Assembly: GCF_002008365.1 (NCBI RefSeq)
Contig: NZ_MRDL01000025.1
Span: 248,381-312,380, forward strand
Source of the DNA: Rhizobium leguminosarum bv. viciae USDA 2370
Lineage (GTDB): Bacteria > Pseudomonadota > Alphaproteobacteria > Rhizobiales > Rhizobiaceae
Direction of reading: 5' to 3'
DNA length: 64,000 nucleotides
Both the position numbers and the translations under genes were made by a program. Shown here piece after piece: positions 17,922-26,204 of this stretch. Each line of letters opens with the position of its first letter. Positions within the stretch are counted from its first letter, which is position 1. Under the pieces are notes generated by a model. That model did not search any database and was not told where the DNA came from. It saw nothing but the letters and a program-made list of their open reading frames with translations.

Positions 17922-19019
17922 ATGGCTAAGAAAATCCGCGTTCTCATCATCGACGATTCCGCCAGCGTCCGCCAGACGCTGACCCACGTGCTGGAGCAGG
18001 ATCCCGATATCGAGATCATGGCGGTCGCATCCGACCCCTTCATGGCGGCGCGGAAGCTGCAGGAGGAGATCCCCGATGTCATCACGCTCGATGTGGAGAT
18101 GCCGCGCATGGATGGCATTACCTTCCTGCGCAAGCTGATGGCGCAGCGGCCGATCCCTGTCGTGATGTGTTCGTCGCTGACGGAGGCGGGTTCGGAGACG
18201 CTGATCCAGGCGCTGGAGGCCGGTGCGGTCGACGTCATTCTGAAATCGAAGATCGGGGCCGCCGACAGCCTTGCCGATGATGCGATGCGTATTCGCGAAG
18301 TCGTCAAGAGCGCCTCGCATGCACGACTTTCCAATGTCCGCCGCGCCGCCGGAACCATCCGTTCCGCTTCAGCGGAGGGGCCGGCCAAGAAACTGACGGC
18401 GGATGTGATGCTGCCGCCACCGACGGGGCGGGCCATGGCGAAGACGACGGAGATGGTCGTCTGCGTCGGAGCTTCCACCGGCGGCACCGAAGCACTGCGC
18501 GAGTTCCTGGAAGAACTGCCGGCCAATGCGCCTGGTACGGTGATCGTCCAGCACATGCCGGAGAAATTCACCGCCGCCTTCGCCAAGCGGCTGAACGGGC
18601 TCTGCGAGGTCGAGGTCAAGGAAGCCGTCGATGGCGATCCGGTGCTGCGCGGCCATGTGCTGATCGCGCCTGGTGACAAGCACATGCTGCTCGAGCGCCA
18701 GGGTGCGCGCTATTATGTGAGCGTGAAGACCGGGCCGCTGGTGTCGCGACACCGGCCTTCCGTCGACGTGCTCTTCCGCTCGGCGGCGCGCTCGGCCGGC
18801 TCCAACGCCATGGGCATCATCATGACCGGCATGGGCGACGACGGTGCGCGCGGCATGCTGGAAATGCACCAGGCCGGCGCCTACACGGTGGCGCAAGACG
18901 AGGCGAGTTCCGTCGTTTTCGGCATGCCGAAGGAGGCGATCGCCAAAGGCGGCGTCGACCGGGTCCTGCCGCTCGATCAGATCGCTCGCGAAGTGCTGAT
19001 GACACAACAGAAGTTTTAG
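17922..19019 (+). CDS. cheB: CheB receptor methylesterase/deamidase
   Basis: 365 residues. The N-terminal receiver has acidic pair D11-D12 and phospho-acceptor D57 ([11 protein letters not shown]); a variable linker covers about 125-175. The C-terminal methylesterase has catalytic S185 ([11 protein letters not shown]), H211 ([10 protein letters not shown]) and D307 ([11 protein letters not shown]). All catalytic residues are present. It opposes CheR to give adaptation. AGGGG lies nine bases before the ATG. Last gene of the che operon; a hairpin with a T-rich tail follows. Confidence 0.97.
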   Translation: MAKKIRVLIIDDSASVRQTLTHVLEQDPDIEIMAVASDPFMAARKLQEEIPDVITLDVEMPRMDGITFLRKLMAQRPIPVVMCSSLTEAGSETLIQALEAGAVDVILKSKIGAADSLADDAMRIREVVKSASHARLSNVRRAAGTIRSASAEGPAKKLTADVMLPPPTGRAMAKTTEMVVCVGASTGGTEALREFLEELPANAPGTVIVQHMPEKFTAAFAKRLNGLCEVEVKEAVDGDPVLRGHVLIAPGDKHMLLERQGARYYVSVKTGPLVSRHRPSVDVLFRSAARSAGSNAMGIIMTGMGDDGARGMLEMHQAGAYTVAQDEASSVVFGMPKEAIAKGGVDRVLPLDQIAREVLMTQQKF

Positions 19020-19048
19020 GACCTGTTTGAACTGGACGGGATCGAAGC

Positions 19049-19080
19049 CGGCGGTGTCGCAGGATGCCGCCGACTTTTAT
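19049..19080 (+). terminator. Terminator of the che operon
   Basis: Stem CGGCGG (19049-19054) / CCGCCG (19067-19072) followed by ACTTTTATTG. It lies 30 bases after the cheB stop and before the convergent SDR gene. Confidence 0.65.
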
Positions 19081-19102
19081 TGTAGCCCTCTAGGTTCTGC
19101 AT

Positions 19103-19843
19103 TCAGGCGAGATAACCGCCGTCGATCGTCAGGCTGGCGCCGGTGACGAACGCGGCCTCGGCACTGGCGAGATAGGCGGCGAGGCCGGCGATCTCGCGGT
19201 CCTCACCCAGGCGGCCAAGCGCCATCAGCGGCTTGAGGCGCTCATGATCGTCCTCATTGGGGTTCATGTCGGTCGCCGTCGGGCCGGGCTGGATGTTGTT
19301 GACGGTGATGCCGCGTGGGCCGAGATCGCGGGCGAGGCCGCTGGTCATCGAGGCGATCGCGCCTTTCGTCATGCTATAGACCGAGGAGGTCGGAAAGCCG
19401 CTGCGATCGGCGGTGACGCTGCCGATGGTGATGACGCGGCCGCCTTCCTTCATGTGTCTTGCCGCTGCCTGGATGCCGACGAAGGCAGCGCGGACGTTTA
19501 CGGCGAACATCCGGTCGAAATCTTCGAGCGAATAGTCGTCGAGCGGGTTGAGGATGAGAATGCCGGCATTGCTGACGAGAATGTCGAGACCGCCAAAATG
19601 CCCGGCTGTCAGCGCGACGGCATCCTGTACGGCTTTCGCATCGGCACTGTCGGCCCGGATCGCCAGCGCCCTGCCGCCAGCAGCCTCCAGCTCGGCAACG
19701 ATTGCCTTCGCTTTGTGCTCGGAGTTGGAATAAGTGAAGGCGACGGCGGCGCCGTCAGCGGCGAGCCTTCGGACGATGGCGGCACCGATGCCGCGCGAGC
19801 CGCCGGTGACGAGAGCGATCTTGGTGGAAAGGGGTTGAGACAT
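19103..19843 (-). CDS. Short-chain dehydrogenase/reductase (FabG-like)
   Basis: 246 residues with the classical SDR fold: TGGSRGIG cofactor loop near residue 12, NAG motif (VSNAG) near 90, catalytic Ser in GSVTADRSG, the YSMTK Tyr-Lys pair near 155, and NNIQPGPTATDM after it. It reduces or oxidises a carbonyl/alcohol using NAD(P)H; the substrate is unknown. The start at 19843 is preferred because AAGGAAA precedes it. It is transcribed behind the TetR regulator, and an operator-like sequence similar to the one in front of tetR lies at 19860-19880, so regulation by that repressor is likely. Confidence 0.92.
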   Translation of the reverse strand: MSQPLSTKIALVTGGSRGIGAAIVRRLAADGAAVAFTYSNSEHKAKAIVAELEAAGGRALAIRADSADAKAVQDAVALTAGHFGGLDILVSNAGILILNPLDDYSLEDFDRMFAVNVRAAFVGIQAAARHMKEGGRVITIGSVTADRSGFPTSSVYSMTKGAIASMTSGLARDLGPRGITVNNIQPGPTATDMNPNEDDHERLKPLMALGRLGEDREIAGLAAYLASAEAAFVTGASLTIDGGYLA

Positions 19844-19859
19844 GCAGGTTTCCTTTGTT

Positions 19860-19880
19860 TTTGGATTGATCAGTCTATAA
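19860..19880. promoter_or_regulatory. Putative TetR operator in front of the SDR gene
   Basis: The sequence TTGGA..TGATC.GTC.A.AA matches 16 of 21 positions with the palindromic site at 20515-20535 upstream of the TetR gene. It contains an imperfect inverted repeat centred on TGATCA and sits 17 bases upstream of the SDR start codon. Confidence 0.6.
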
Positions 19881-19917
19881 TTGGTCATGGAAAGGCCGGT
19901 TCGGAGGTGCCCCGTCG

Positions 19918-20496
19918 TCAGCGGAGGCTTCTGATTGCCATGTGTGCGATACCGCGGAGCGTCTCGGGTGGGACGCCGTTTCGGGCGCTGACTTTCATGC
20001 CCGACAGGGCAGCGCCGAGAAACGGAATGGCGTCGGCGATATCGATATCTGTTGCGAGATCTCCGGTCCTGCGAGCCTCAGCGAGAAGGCTTTCGATCGC
20101 CGCGTGAAGCGCGTGGCCGGCGCTGTCGGTAAGAGCTGCGATCTCGGCATCGGTACGGCCGAATTCACAGATGGCGCTGACACCGAGGCAGCCGCGCCGC
20201 GCCTCGGCAGCGGGACGCGAGGCGAAGGCGACGAGAGCGCCTTCCAGAGCCTCGATCGGCCGGTTTTCGCGGCGAAGATCGGCGATGATCTTGTCGATGC
20301 TCTCCACATTGTAACGCTTTAGCGCTTCCAGATAGAGACCGCGCTTGTCGCCGAAGGTGTCGTACATGCTTTGCCGGCTGATCTTCATCGCCGTCAGCAA
20401 TTGCTCGGTCGAGGTGCCTTCATAGCCATGCTCGGAAAATACGCCGATGGCGGCATGAAGGGCGGTGTCGCGATCGAATTCCTTGTGTCGTGCCAT
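19918..20496 (-). CDS. TetR/AcrR-family repressor
   Basis: 192 residues. The N-terminal helix-turn-helix reads GYEGTSTEQLLTAMKISRQSMYDTFGDKRGLYLEALKRY (about 24-65), the typical TetR DNA-binding core, and the C-terminal helical ligand domain contains the TetR_C-type stretch RRGCLGVSAICEF. The start at 20496 (MARHKEFDRD) is the usual TetR beginning. It lies upstream of the SDR gene on the same strand with a 74-base gap. A perfect inverted repeat, TGGAC-N6-GTCCA, lies 20 bases upstream of its own start, suggesting autoregulation. Confidence 0.93.
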   Translation of the reverse strand: MARHKEFDRDTALHAAIGVFSEHGYEGTSTEQLLTAMKISRQSMYDTFGDKRGLYLEALKRYNVESIDKIIADLRRENRPIEALEGALVAFASRPAAEARRGCLGVSAICEFGRTDAEIAALTDSAGHALHAAIESLLAEARRTGDLATDIDIADAIPFLGAALSGMKVSARNGVPPETLRGIAHMAIRSLR

Positions 20497-20514
20497 GAAC
20501 AGGCTTCTACTCTT

Positions 20515-20535
20515 ATTGGACTGATCTGTCCAGAA
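20515..20535. promoter_or_regulatory. Putative TetR autoregulatory operator
   Basis: Perfect inverted repeat TGGAC (20517-20521), TGATCT spacer, GTCCA (20528-20532), just upstream of the TetR start. It is closely similar to the site at 19860-19880. Confidence 0.65.
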
Positions 20536-20714
20536 TAAAATGAATGGTTTCCGCCGCCGCAGGGCAGCCATGCGTGCCTCCCCTTGAAATTTCCCTGATT
20601 TTGTGGTCTTGAGGCCGCCAATCTTCGCAGCGCTGCCTGTCATGCATGTTCAGGGACACTTCCCGCCCCTGGCAGCGCGCGCGCCCCGTATCAGTCCCAA
20701 GGAAAAATGCGCCG

Positions 20715-21515
20715 ATGGCCCGTTCAGCTCTTCTCAATGTCATGGTTCAGGCTGCCCTCAAGGCAGGAAAGTCGCTGGGACGTGATTTCGGCGAAGTGCA
20801 GAACCTGCAGGTGTCCGTGAAAGGACCGGGTGACTTCGTTTCCACCGCCGACCGCAAGGCCGAAAAGATCGTCAGGGAAGAGCTGCTCAAGGCGCGTCCG
20901 ACCTATGGCTTCCTCGGCGAGGAAAGCGAGGAAATCAAGGGCACCGACGGCGCGCATCGCTGGATCGTCGACCCGCTCGACGGCACGACGAACTTCTTGC
21001 ACGGCATCCCGGCCTTTGCTGTCTCGATCGCGCTCGAACGCAACGGCGAGATCGTTGCCGCCGTCGTTTTCAATCCGGCAACCGACGAGCTTTATACCGC
21101 CGAACGCGGGGGCGGCGCCTTCCTCAACGACCGACGCCTGCGCGTCGCCGCGCGTCGCGCGCTGTCGGATTGCGTCATCGGCTGCGGTGTGCCGGCGCTC
21201 GGCAAGCGCAATCACGGCAAGTTCCTGGTCGAACTTCGCCACGTGATGGGCGAAGTGGCGGGCATCCGCCGTCTGGGTTCGCCGACGCTCGATCTTGCCT
21301 ATGTCGCTGCCGGGCGGTTCGACGGTTTCTGGGAAGCGGAGCTTGCGCCGTGGGACATGGCTGCCGGCATTCTGCTCATCCGCGAAGCCGGCGGTTTCGC
21401 CACCGACTGGGACGGTGGCGCGACGATGCTGGAGAGCGGCGCGATCGTCGCCGGCAACGAGATCATCCACAAGGCGCTGATCGAAGTCGTCAAGCGGCCG
21501 GTTCCGGCCAAGTGA
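20715..21515 (+). CDS. Inositol monophosphatase family protein (SuhB-like)
   Basis: 266 residues with all metal-binding motifs of the family: GEES near 70, DPLDGTTNFLHG near 86-97, and WEAELAPWDMAAGILLIREAGG near 207. It is a Mg-dependent, Li-sensitive phosphatase acting on inositol-1-phosphate or related sugar phosphates. In bacteria SuhB can also act in rRNA antitermination. The start at 20715 gives MARSALLNVM, the usual beginning; the upstream in-frame extension has no support. The MotA-like gene begins 111 bases downstream. Confidence 0.92.
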   Translation: MARSALLNVMVQAALKAGKSLGRDFGEVQNLQVSVKGPGDFVSTADRKAEKIVREELLKARPTYGFLGEESEEIKGTDGAHRWIVDPLDGTTNFLHGIPAFAVSIALERNGEIVAAVVFNPATDELYTAERGGGAFLNDRRLRVAARRALSDCVIGCGVPALGKRNHGKFLVELRHVMGEVAGIRRLGSPTLDLAYVAAGRFDGFWEAELAPWDMAAGILLIREAGGFATDWDGGATMLESGAIVAGNEIIHKALIEVVKRPVPAK

Positions 21516-21626
21516 CCGAACGAAAATCTGGCTGTTGTAAAGTCACGGTTTTCGCCCCGGCATACTTCAATTCGGCACAATGTTGCTCTAGTCTCCGCCA
21601 GCAATGACTCCGGAGGCAGCGACCCT

Positions 21627-22730
21627 ATGGAAAATGTGAATGTGGCGGAGATCGGCTCCACCGAAAAGACGGCTGGCACTTATGCCAACAGGCTTTCGAG
21701 TCCCATGCCCTTCCTCTGGACGATGCTGCTTTTCCTCGTCATCGTCGGCTTTATCGCCGCCATCCTCTTCCGGCAGACGCAGACCGCCTTCATGCACAAT
21801 CCGGGCCTCAACGGCCTGATCGTCGGCGTTCTCGCGGTCGGAATCATCCTTGTTTTCAACCATGTACTGGCGCTTCGCCCTGAGGTGCGCTGGTTTAATT
21901 CGTTCCGCGCCGCCGGCAGCGCCGACAAGGTGAACCGCAATCCGCGGCTGCTTGCGCCAATGCGGGCGCTGCTCGGCAGCCGCAAGTCCTCAGTGGCGCT
22001 GTCGACGACGGCGCTGCGCTCGATCCTCGATTCGATCGCTACCCGCCTCGACGAATCGCGCGATGTTTCACGCTACCTGATCGGCCTCTTGGTCTTCCTC
22101 GGCCTGCTCGGCACCTTCTGGGGCCTCATCGGCACGATCAGTTCGATCAGCATTGTCATTCAGTCCCTCGATGCCGGCTCGAACGGCACCGGAGACGTGC
22201 TCTCGGCGCTGAAGGAAGGGCTTTCCACGCCGCTTTCCGGCATGGGCCAGGCCTTCTCCTCCTCGCTGCTCGGCCTTTCCGGTTCGCTCATTCTTGGCTT
22301 CCTCGACCTGCAGGCCGGCCGCGCGCAAAACCGCTTCTACATGGAGCTGGAAAACTGGCTTTCCTCGGTCACGGATGTCGGCTCCGATCTTGCCCCGGCT
22401 CTCGAGGCCGTATCCGGCGGCTCCTCGGACGACATGCGCGCGCTCTCCGATTATCTGCGCAAGGTCTCCGAAGAGGGCGGCGCCGGCAGCCAGCGCTCCG
22501 TCGCCGCCATGGCGAGCCTTGCCGAAGGTATTCAGGGCCTCGTCAAGAACATGCGCAACGAGCAGCAGATGCTGCGCGACTGGATCGAGGCACAGCAGGA
22601 CGAGGCGAAGGCCATGCGCCGCACGCTCGACCGGCTTGCCGAGCGCATCGGCGTGCAGGAGCGCGCAGGCGAGAGGGGCGAGCGCATGCGCGACCGCGCC
22701 AGCCAGACAGAAAAGAGCGAGGGCAAGTAA
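21627..22730 (+). CDS. MotA/TolQ/ExbB-type proton channel protein
   Basis: 367 residues with four predicted membrane segments (about 29-48, 61-82, 150-172, 208-228). The MotA_ExbB domain includes LGLLGTFWGLIGTISS and LSTPLSGMGQAFSSSLLGLSGSLILG, the conserved pore helices. A long helical cytoplasmic tail of about 130 residues follows the last segment. It ends three bases before the MotB-like gene, so the two form a stator-like pair. The flagellar motor genes are not here, so this is probably a non-flagellar energy-coupling stator of unknown output rather than MotA proper. Confidence 0.85.
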   Translation: MENVNVAEIGSTEKTAGTYANRLSSPMPFLWTMLLFLVIVGFIAAILFRQTQTAFMHNPGLNGLIVGVLAVGIILVFNHVLALRPEVRWFNSFRAAGSADKVNRNPRLLAPMRALLGSRKSSVALSTTALRSILDSIATRLDESRDVSRYLIGLLVFLGLLGTFWGLIGTISSISIVIQSLDAGSNGTGDVLSALKEGLSTPLSGMGQAFSSSLLGLSGSLILGFLDLQAGRAQNRFYMELENWLSSVTDVGSDLAPALEAVSGGSSDDMRALSDYLRKVSEEGGAGSQRSVAAMASLAEGIQGLVKNMRNEQQMLRDWIEAQQDEAKAMRRTLDRLAERIGVQERAGERGERMRDRASQTEKSEGK

Positions 22731-22733
22731 GCT

Positions 22734-23765
22734 ATGGCTCTTGCCCGCAACCGGCGCCGCGAACGCGCGGTGGATTATTGGCCGGGCTTCGTCGATGCGC
22801 TGTCGACGCTGCTCATCTCAATCATGTTCCTGCTGACGGTCTTCGTCGTCGGGCAGTTCATCCTCAGCCGCGAGATCACCGGACGCGATGAGGTGCTTAA
22901 TCGCCTGAACAGCCAGATCAACGAGCTGACGCAGCTTCTCGCGCTCGAAAAGGGTAGCAACCAGGATCTCCAGGATTCTGTCGCCAACCTGCAGGCCTCG
23001 CTTGCCAGCGCCGAAGGCGACCGTTCGCGGCTGCAGGCGCTGCTGAATGCCGGTTCGGGCGGTCAGGATGCGGCGCAGAAGCGGATCGGCTCGATGACGC
23101 AGGAGCTTGACGAGCAGAAGCAGGTGAGCGAACGGGCGCTCAGCCAGGTCGAACTGCTGAACCAGCAGATATCAGCGCTTCGCAGCCAGATCGCCGCCGT
23201 CGAAGCTGCTCTTCAGGCGTCGGAGGAGAAAGACCGGGTCTCGCAGACCAAGATCGCCGACCTCGGCAGTCGCCTCAACGTGGCGCTCGCCGCGCGCGTG
23301 CAGGAGCTGAACCGCTACCGTTCCGACTTCTTCGGCCGTCTGCGCGAGATCCTCTCGGACCGCGAGAATATCCGCATCGTCGGCGACCGGTTCGTCTTCC
23401 AGTCGGAAGTGCTGTTTCCATCGGGCGGCGCCGATCTCAACCCGGAGGGGCAGACCGAAATGGCGAAGCTTGCCGCGGCCCTCCTCGATCTCGCCAAGGA
23501 AATTCCGCCGGAGATCAATTGGGTGCTGCGCGTCGATGGCCATACCGACAATGTGCCGCTTGCCGGAACGGGTCGCTATCGCGACAATTGGGAGCTCTCC
23601 TCGGCGCGCGCGATTTCGGTCGTCAAGTTTCTGATCGCACAGGGTGTACCAGCCGATCGGCTGGTCGCCGCCGGCTTCGGCGAGTTCCAGCCGATCGCGC
23701 CAGGCGATACGCCGGATGCGCACTCTACCAATCGCCGCATCGAGCTGAAGCTGACCGAGAAATGA
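22734..23765 (+). CDS. MotB/OmpA-type peptidoglycan-binding stator partner
   Basis: 343 residues. One N-terminal membrane helix (YWPGFVDALSTLLISIMFLLTVFVV) carries Asp at position 21, where MotB has its proton-binding aspartate. A coiled coil of about 130 residues (Gln/Leu/Ala-rich) follows. The C-terminal OmpA domain reads FPSGGADLNPEG, then WVLRVDGHTDNVPL, ending with NRRIELKL. It should anchor to peptidoglycan while the helix lines a proton path with the MotA-like protein directly upstream. The long coiled coil differs from the short linker of flagellar MotB. Confidence 0.87.
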   Translation: MALARNRRRERAVDYWPGFVDALSTLLISIMFLLTVFVVGQFILSREITGRDEVLNRLNSQINELTQLLALEKGSNQDLQDSVANLQASLASAEGDRSRLQALLNAGSGGQDAAQKRIGSMTQELDEQKQVSERALSQVELLNQQISALRSQIAAVEAALQASEEKDRVSQTKIADLGSRLNVALAARVQELNRYRSDFFGRLREILSDRENIRIVGDRFVFQSEVLFPSGGADLNPEGQTEMAKLAAALLDLAKEIPPEINWVLRVDGHTDNVPLAGTGRYRDNWELSSARAISVVKFLIAQGVPADRLVAAGFGEFQPIAPGDTPDAHSTNRRIELKLTEK

Positions 23766-23865
23766 TTACAGCGCCGCGCGTCTTTTCAGACGCGCAAAGG
23801 ACGCTGTAACACTTTGAATTGCTGCATAATTCCCTAAATCGATTCCGATTTAGGGAATTATGCAG
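23766..23865. repeat. Family A repeat plus 44-base perfect palindrome at a convergent gene junction
   Basis: The family A unit is a double hairpin: TTACAGCG (23766-23773) / CGCTGTAA (23802-23809), with inner GCGCGTCT (23776-23783) / AGACGCGC (23788-23795). The tail ACTTTGAATTGCTGCAT leads into a perfect palindrome with 20-base arms (23822-23841 and 23846-23865) around ATTC. The palindrome runs into the sigma factor gene and encodes its last residues and stop. Confidence 0.85.
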
Positions 23866-25115
23866 TGGCCCGACATTCCCTGCTGCGCGCCCTTCAGGCG
23901 GCCGGCGAGGAAATCGCGCACGGCGGGGCTGTCGCTGAGGCCGATCGCTGTCATATAGGCATCGGCTGCCGCGGTATCATCGCCGGCCTGGGTCAGGAGA
24001 AAGGCACGCACGGCCCAGTAGGGCTGGTAGCTTGCGACGTCGCGCGGATCGAGCCGGTCGAGCACTTCCAGGCCGGCAGCGGTGCTCAAGGCCCTGCCGA
24101 TCACCGCAGCTTGGCTGACACGTGCACCCAGCGTCGGCTTCATCATCACCAGCGCCGCGTAGAGTGTCGTCAGCGCCTGCCAGTCGGTCGTACCTGACAG
24201 CCGGCGCGCCGCATGCACGGACTGGATCGCCGCCTGACACTGGAAGGGGCCGAAATGGTCGAAGCCGCCGGCCTTGCGCAACAGTGCATCCGCCTCGGCA
24301 ATCATGATCGCGTTCCACGCGGCCATATCCTGCTCGTCCAGCGGCACATATCGGCCGCTACCGTCGCGCCGGGCGCTGCGGCGAGCTTCGCAATGAAGCA
24401 TCAAGGAGAGCAGCCCGACCGCTTCCGGTTCGTCCGGCAGCACCGCCAGAAGCGCGCGGCCGAGCCAGATCGCCTCGCCGGCAAGTGAAGGGTGTTCGTC
24501 CTCTCCGTCGAGACCGTCCCAGCCGAGACCGTAAGCCGCGTAGATCGCCGAGAGCACCGCCGCAAGCCGCTCCGGCAAGGTGGGGCGAGGCGGGACGGCG
24601 AAGGGAATGCCGGCATCGCGGATCTTTACCTTGGCCCGCACCAGCCGCTGGCTCATCGCCTCAGGTGAGACGACGAAGGTCCGCGCGATAGTCTTTGCCT
24701 CGATGCCGAGAACGGTCTGCAGCATCAGCGCCGTATGCACGGAGCGGTCGATGGCGGGATGGGTGCAGGCGAAGAGCAGCTTCAGCCGCTCATCGGGAAA
24801 GATGGCGTTGCCGGCCCCGTTCATACGTTCCTCCGCCTCCTCAAAGGCGATCGATATCGTCGTTTGCGCATTGGCCTCGACAGTGCGATGGCGGGCCGCC
24901 TGCATGAGATTGCGGCGGGCGGCAACCAGCAGCCAGGCTTCCGGATTGCCGGGAATGCCGCGCTCCGGCCAGACGCGAAGCGCCGAAGCCAGCGCTTCCG
25001 ACAATGCGTCCTCTGCTGCCGCCACGTCGCGCGAGCGGGCGGTGAGGAAGGCGATCAGCTTGCCGTAGGACTGACGCGCCACCTTTTCGGCAGCGCGTCC
25101 GGCATCGGGCGGCAT
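23850..25115 (-). CDS. ECF42-type RNA polymerase sigma factor (DUF6596)
   Basis: 421 residues. Sigma-70 region 2 (SYGKLIAFLTARSRDVAAAEDALSEAL) and region 4 (MLQTVLGIEAKTIARTFVVSPEAMSQRLVRAK) occupy about residues 10-165. A long C-terminal extension (ERLAAVLSAIYAAYGLGW and TPR-like helices) marks the ECF42 group, which lacks a classic anti-sigma factor. The DGPF-domain gene lies seven bases upstream in the same orientation, the usual partner. The final residues HCIIP are encoded inside a palindromic repeat, so the natural C-terminus may have been replaced. Confidence 0.93.
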   Translation of the reverse strand: MPPDAGRAAEKVARQSYGKLIAFLTARSRDVAAAEDALSEALASALRVWPERGIPGNPEAWLLVAARRNLMQAARHRTVEANAQTTISIAFEEAEERMNGAGNAIFPDERLKLLFACTHPAIDRSVHTALMLQTVLGIEAKTIARTFVVSPEAMSQRLVRAKVKIRDAGIPFAVPPRPTLPERLAAVLSAIYAAYGLGWDGLDGEDEHPSLAGEAIWLGRALLAVLPDEPEAVGLLSLMLHCEARRSARRDGSGRYVPLDEQDMAAWNAIMIAEADALLRKAGGFDHFGPFQCQAAIQSVHAARRLSGTTDWQALTTLYAALVMMKPTLGARVSQAAVIGRALSTAAGLEVLDRLDPRDVASYQPYWAVRAFLLTQAGDDTAAADAYMTAIGLSDSPAVRDFLAGRLKGAQQGMSGHCIIP

Positions 25116-25122
25116 TACCGCC

Positions 25123-25461
25123 TCACATCTGCAAGCGCGGACGCACCTCGACCGAACCCTTGTCGGAGATCGGGACGCGGGTCGCCCATTCGAGTGCTGT
25201 ATCGATGTCGGGGACGTCGATCAGATAGAAGCCGCCGAGCTGTTCCTTGCCTTCCGGATAAGGCCCGTCCTGAACATCGTGTTCCTCGCCTTTGCGGCGC
25301 ACGATCGTGCCGGTTTCCGGGCCTGTCAGCCCGGCGCCGCCGGTCATGATCCCTGCCTGAGCGAGCGCCTTGCTGTAGGCGACCCAGCCGTCGCGATAAG
25401 CGGGATCGCCGCGGCGGGCGAAATCCTCGGCGGCCTCGCGAATGATGAGAGCATATTGCAT
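25123..25461 (-). CDS. YCII-related DGPF-domain protein
   Basis: 112 residues with the DGPF-type signature DGPYPEGKEQLGGFYLIDVPDIDTALEWA and a C-terminal VEVRP strand. The start at 25461 (MQYALIIREAAED) is the standard beginning. DGPF proteins are encoded next to ECF42 sigma factors and are thought to take part in their regulation or to be part of the same response; the enzymatic function is unproven. The sigma gene follows after seven bases, so they are co-transcribed. Confidence 0.92.
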   Translation of the reverse strand: MQYALIIREAAEDFARRGDPAYRDGWVAYSKALAQAGIMTGGAGLTGPETGTIVRRKGEEHDVQDGPYPEGKEQLGGFYLIDVPDIDTALEWATRVPISDKGSVEVRPRLQM

Positions 25462-25728
25462 GGAAAACTCCTGATCTCGTTGTTGCGTTGATCCGGGCAT
25501 GCCGATAGCGGGGATCGAGATCCCGAAAATCGTAAAGCCCGGCGGAGCGGCGCGGCCGTTCCGAAACAATGAGGCGCGACCACCGGTCGTTTCGACATGG
25601 CTTTCAAAAAAATATGCGAAAAAGAAAAAGGGCACCGAAAATCGCAAGCGGGCCGGGCTCAAGGGCGCCGGCGCTGCTCAAGGGTGCGAAAGGGCAGGGC
25701 GGCAATCACGCCGCCGCTGCCGGTCTGC

Positions 25729-25917
25729 TCAAGACTCGGCCTTCGTCTGGTCGACGACCTCGGCGCTTGGCGTGTTCTTCTTGATGGATTCGATGGCACT
25801 CATGGCGGACGCCTTCGCCTTGTAGCCCTCAGACGAGAACATAGCTTCCCCGTTCGATGCCTTGAAGCGGAAGCGGAACTCGCCGGCCTTATCCTTATAG
25901 ACTTCGAATTTATACAT
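25729..25917 (-). CDS. YegP-like (DUF1508) small protein
   Basis: 62 residues matching one DUF1508 repeat: MYKFEVYKDKAGEFRFRFKASNGEAMFSSEGYKAKASAMSAIESIKKN in outline, with the Gly-Glu-(Tyr/Phe)-(Arg)-Phe-Arg core and the SEGYK..A motif. YegP of E. coli has two such repeats; here there is one. GGGAGA seven bases before the ATG at 25917 supports this start over an upstream one. Function unknown. It stands alone between the DGPF gene and a palindromic element. Confidence 0.85.
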   Translation of the reverse strand: MYKFEVYKDKAGEFRFRFKASNGEAMFSSEGYKAKASAMSAIESIKKNTPSAEVVDQTKAES

Positions 25918-26087
25918 AGATGTCTCCCGAAATCCCAAAACGCTGAATTGCAACCATCAGCTTAGCGGAGGCTAGATCAAAATGGCGAGCTTTTCCACTG
26001 CCTTAATCAGGATTGGGTTGCTTAGCGTCCAATTGTCACCGTTTCCATTGGACGCAAGCGAATGAGGGCGCCAGCGGCTATGCCCCG

Positions 26088-26199
26088 AGAACAGGATGAT
26101 TTTAGGCCGGGTCGGCCTAAAATCTGAATCCTGTTCTAAGTTAAATAGTGAGAGCATGATGTCGTCCGAAAACCGCTCGCACTTTTCGGCATCGTGCTC
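26088..26199. repeat. Two-hairpin rhizobial palindromic element (family B)
   Basis: First hairpin: AGAACAGGAT + GATTTTAGGCCG (26088-26109) against CGGCCTAAAATC + ATCCTGTTCT (26113-26137). Second: GAGCATGATG (26152-26161) against CATCGTGCTC (26190-26199) with inner CCGAAAA/TTTTCGG. It lies between the YegP-like gene and the end of the TctC-type gene. Confidence 0.85.
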
Positions 26200-26204
26200 C
26201 GGCA

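Noticed and set aside
7374..19019. Main flagellar chemotaxis operon of the organism
   Set aside because: cheD, the second cheY and flagellar genes expected in the main rhizobial operon are missing, so it is more likely a secondary cluster; this cannot be settled without the rest of the genome.
21627..23765. Zorya-type anti-phage motor (ZorAB)
   Set aside because: The MotA/MotB-like pair recalls ZorAB, but no ZorC/D/E or other defence gene is adjacent, and the MotA-like tail is far shorter than in ZorA.
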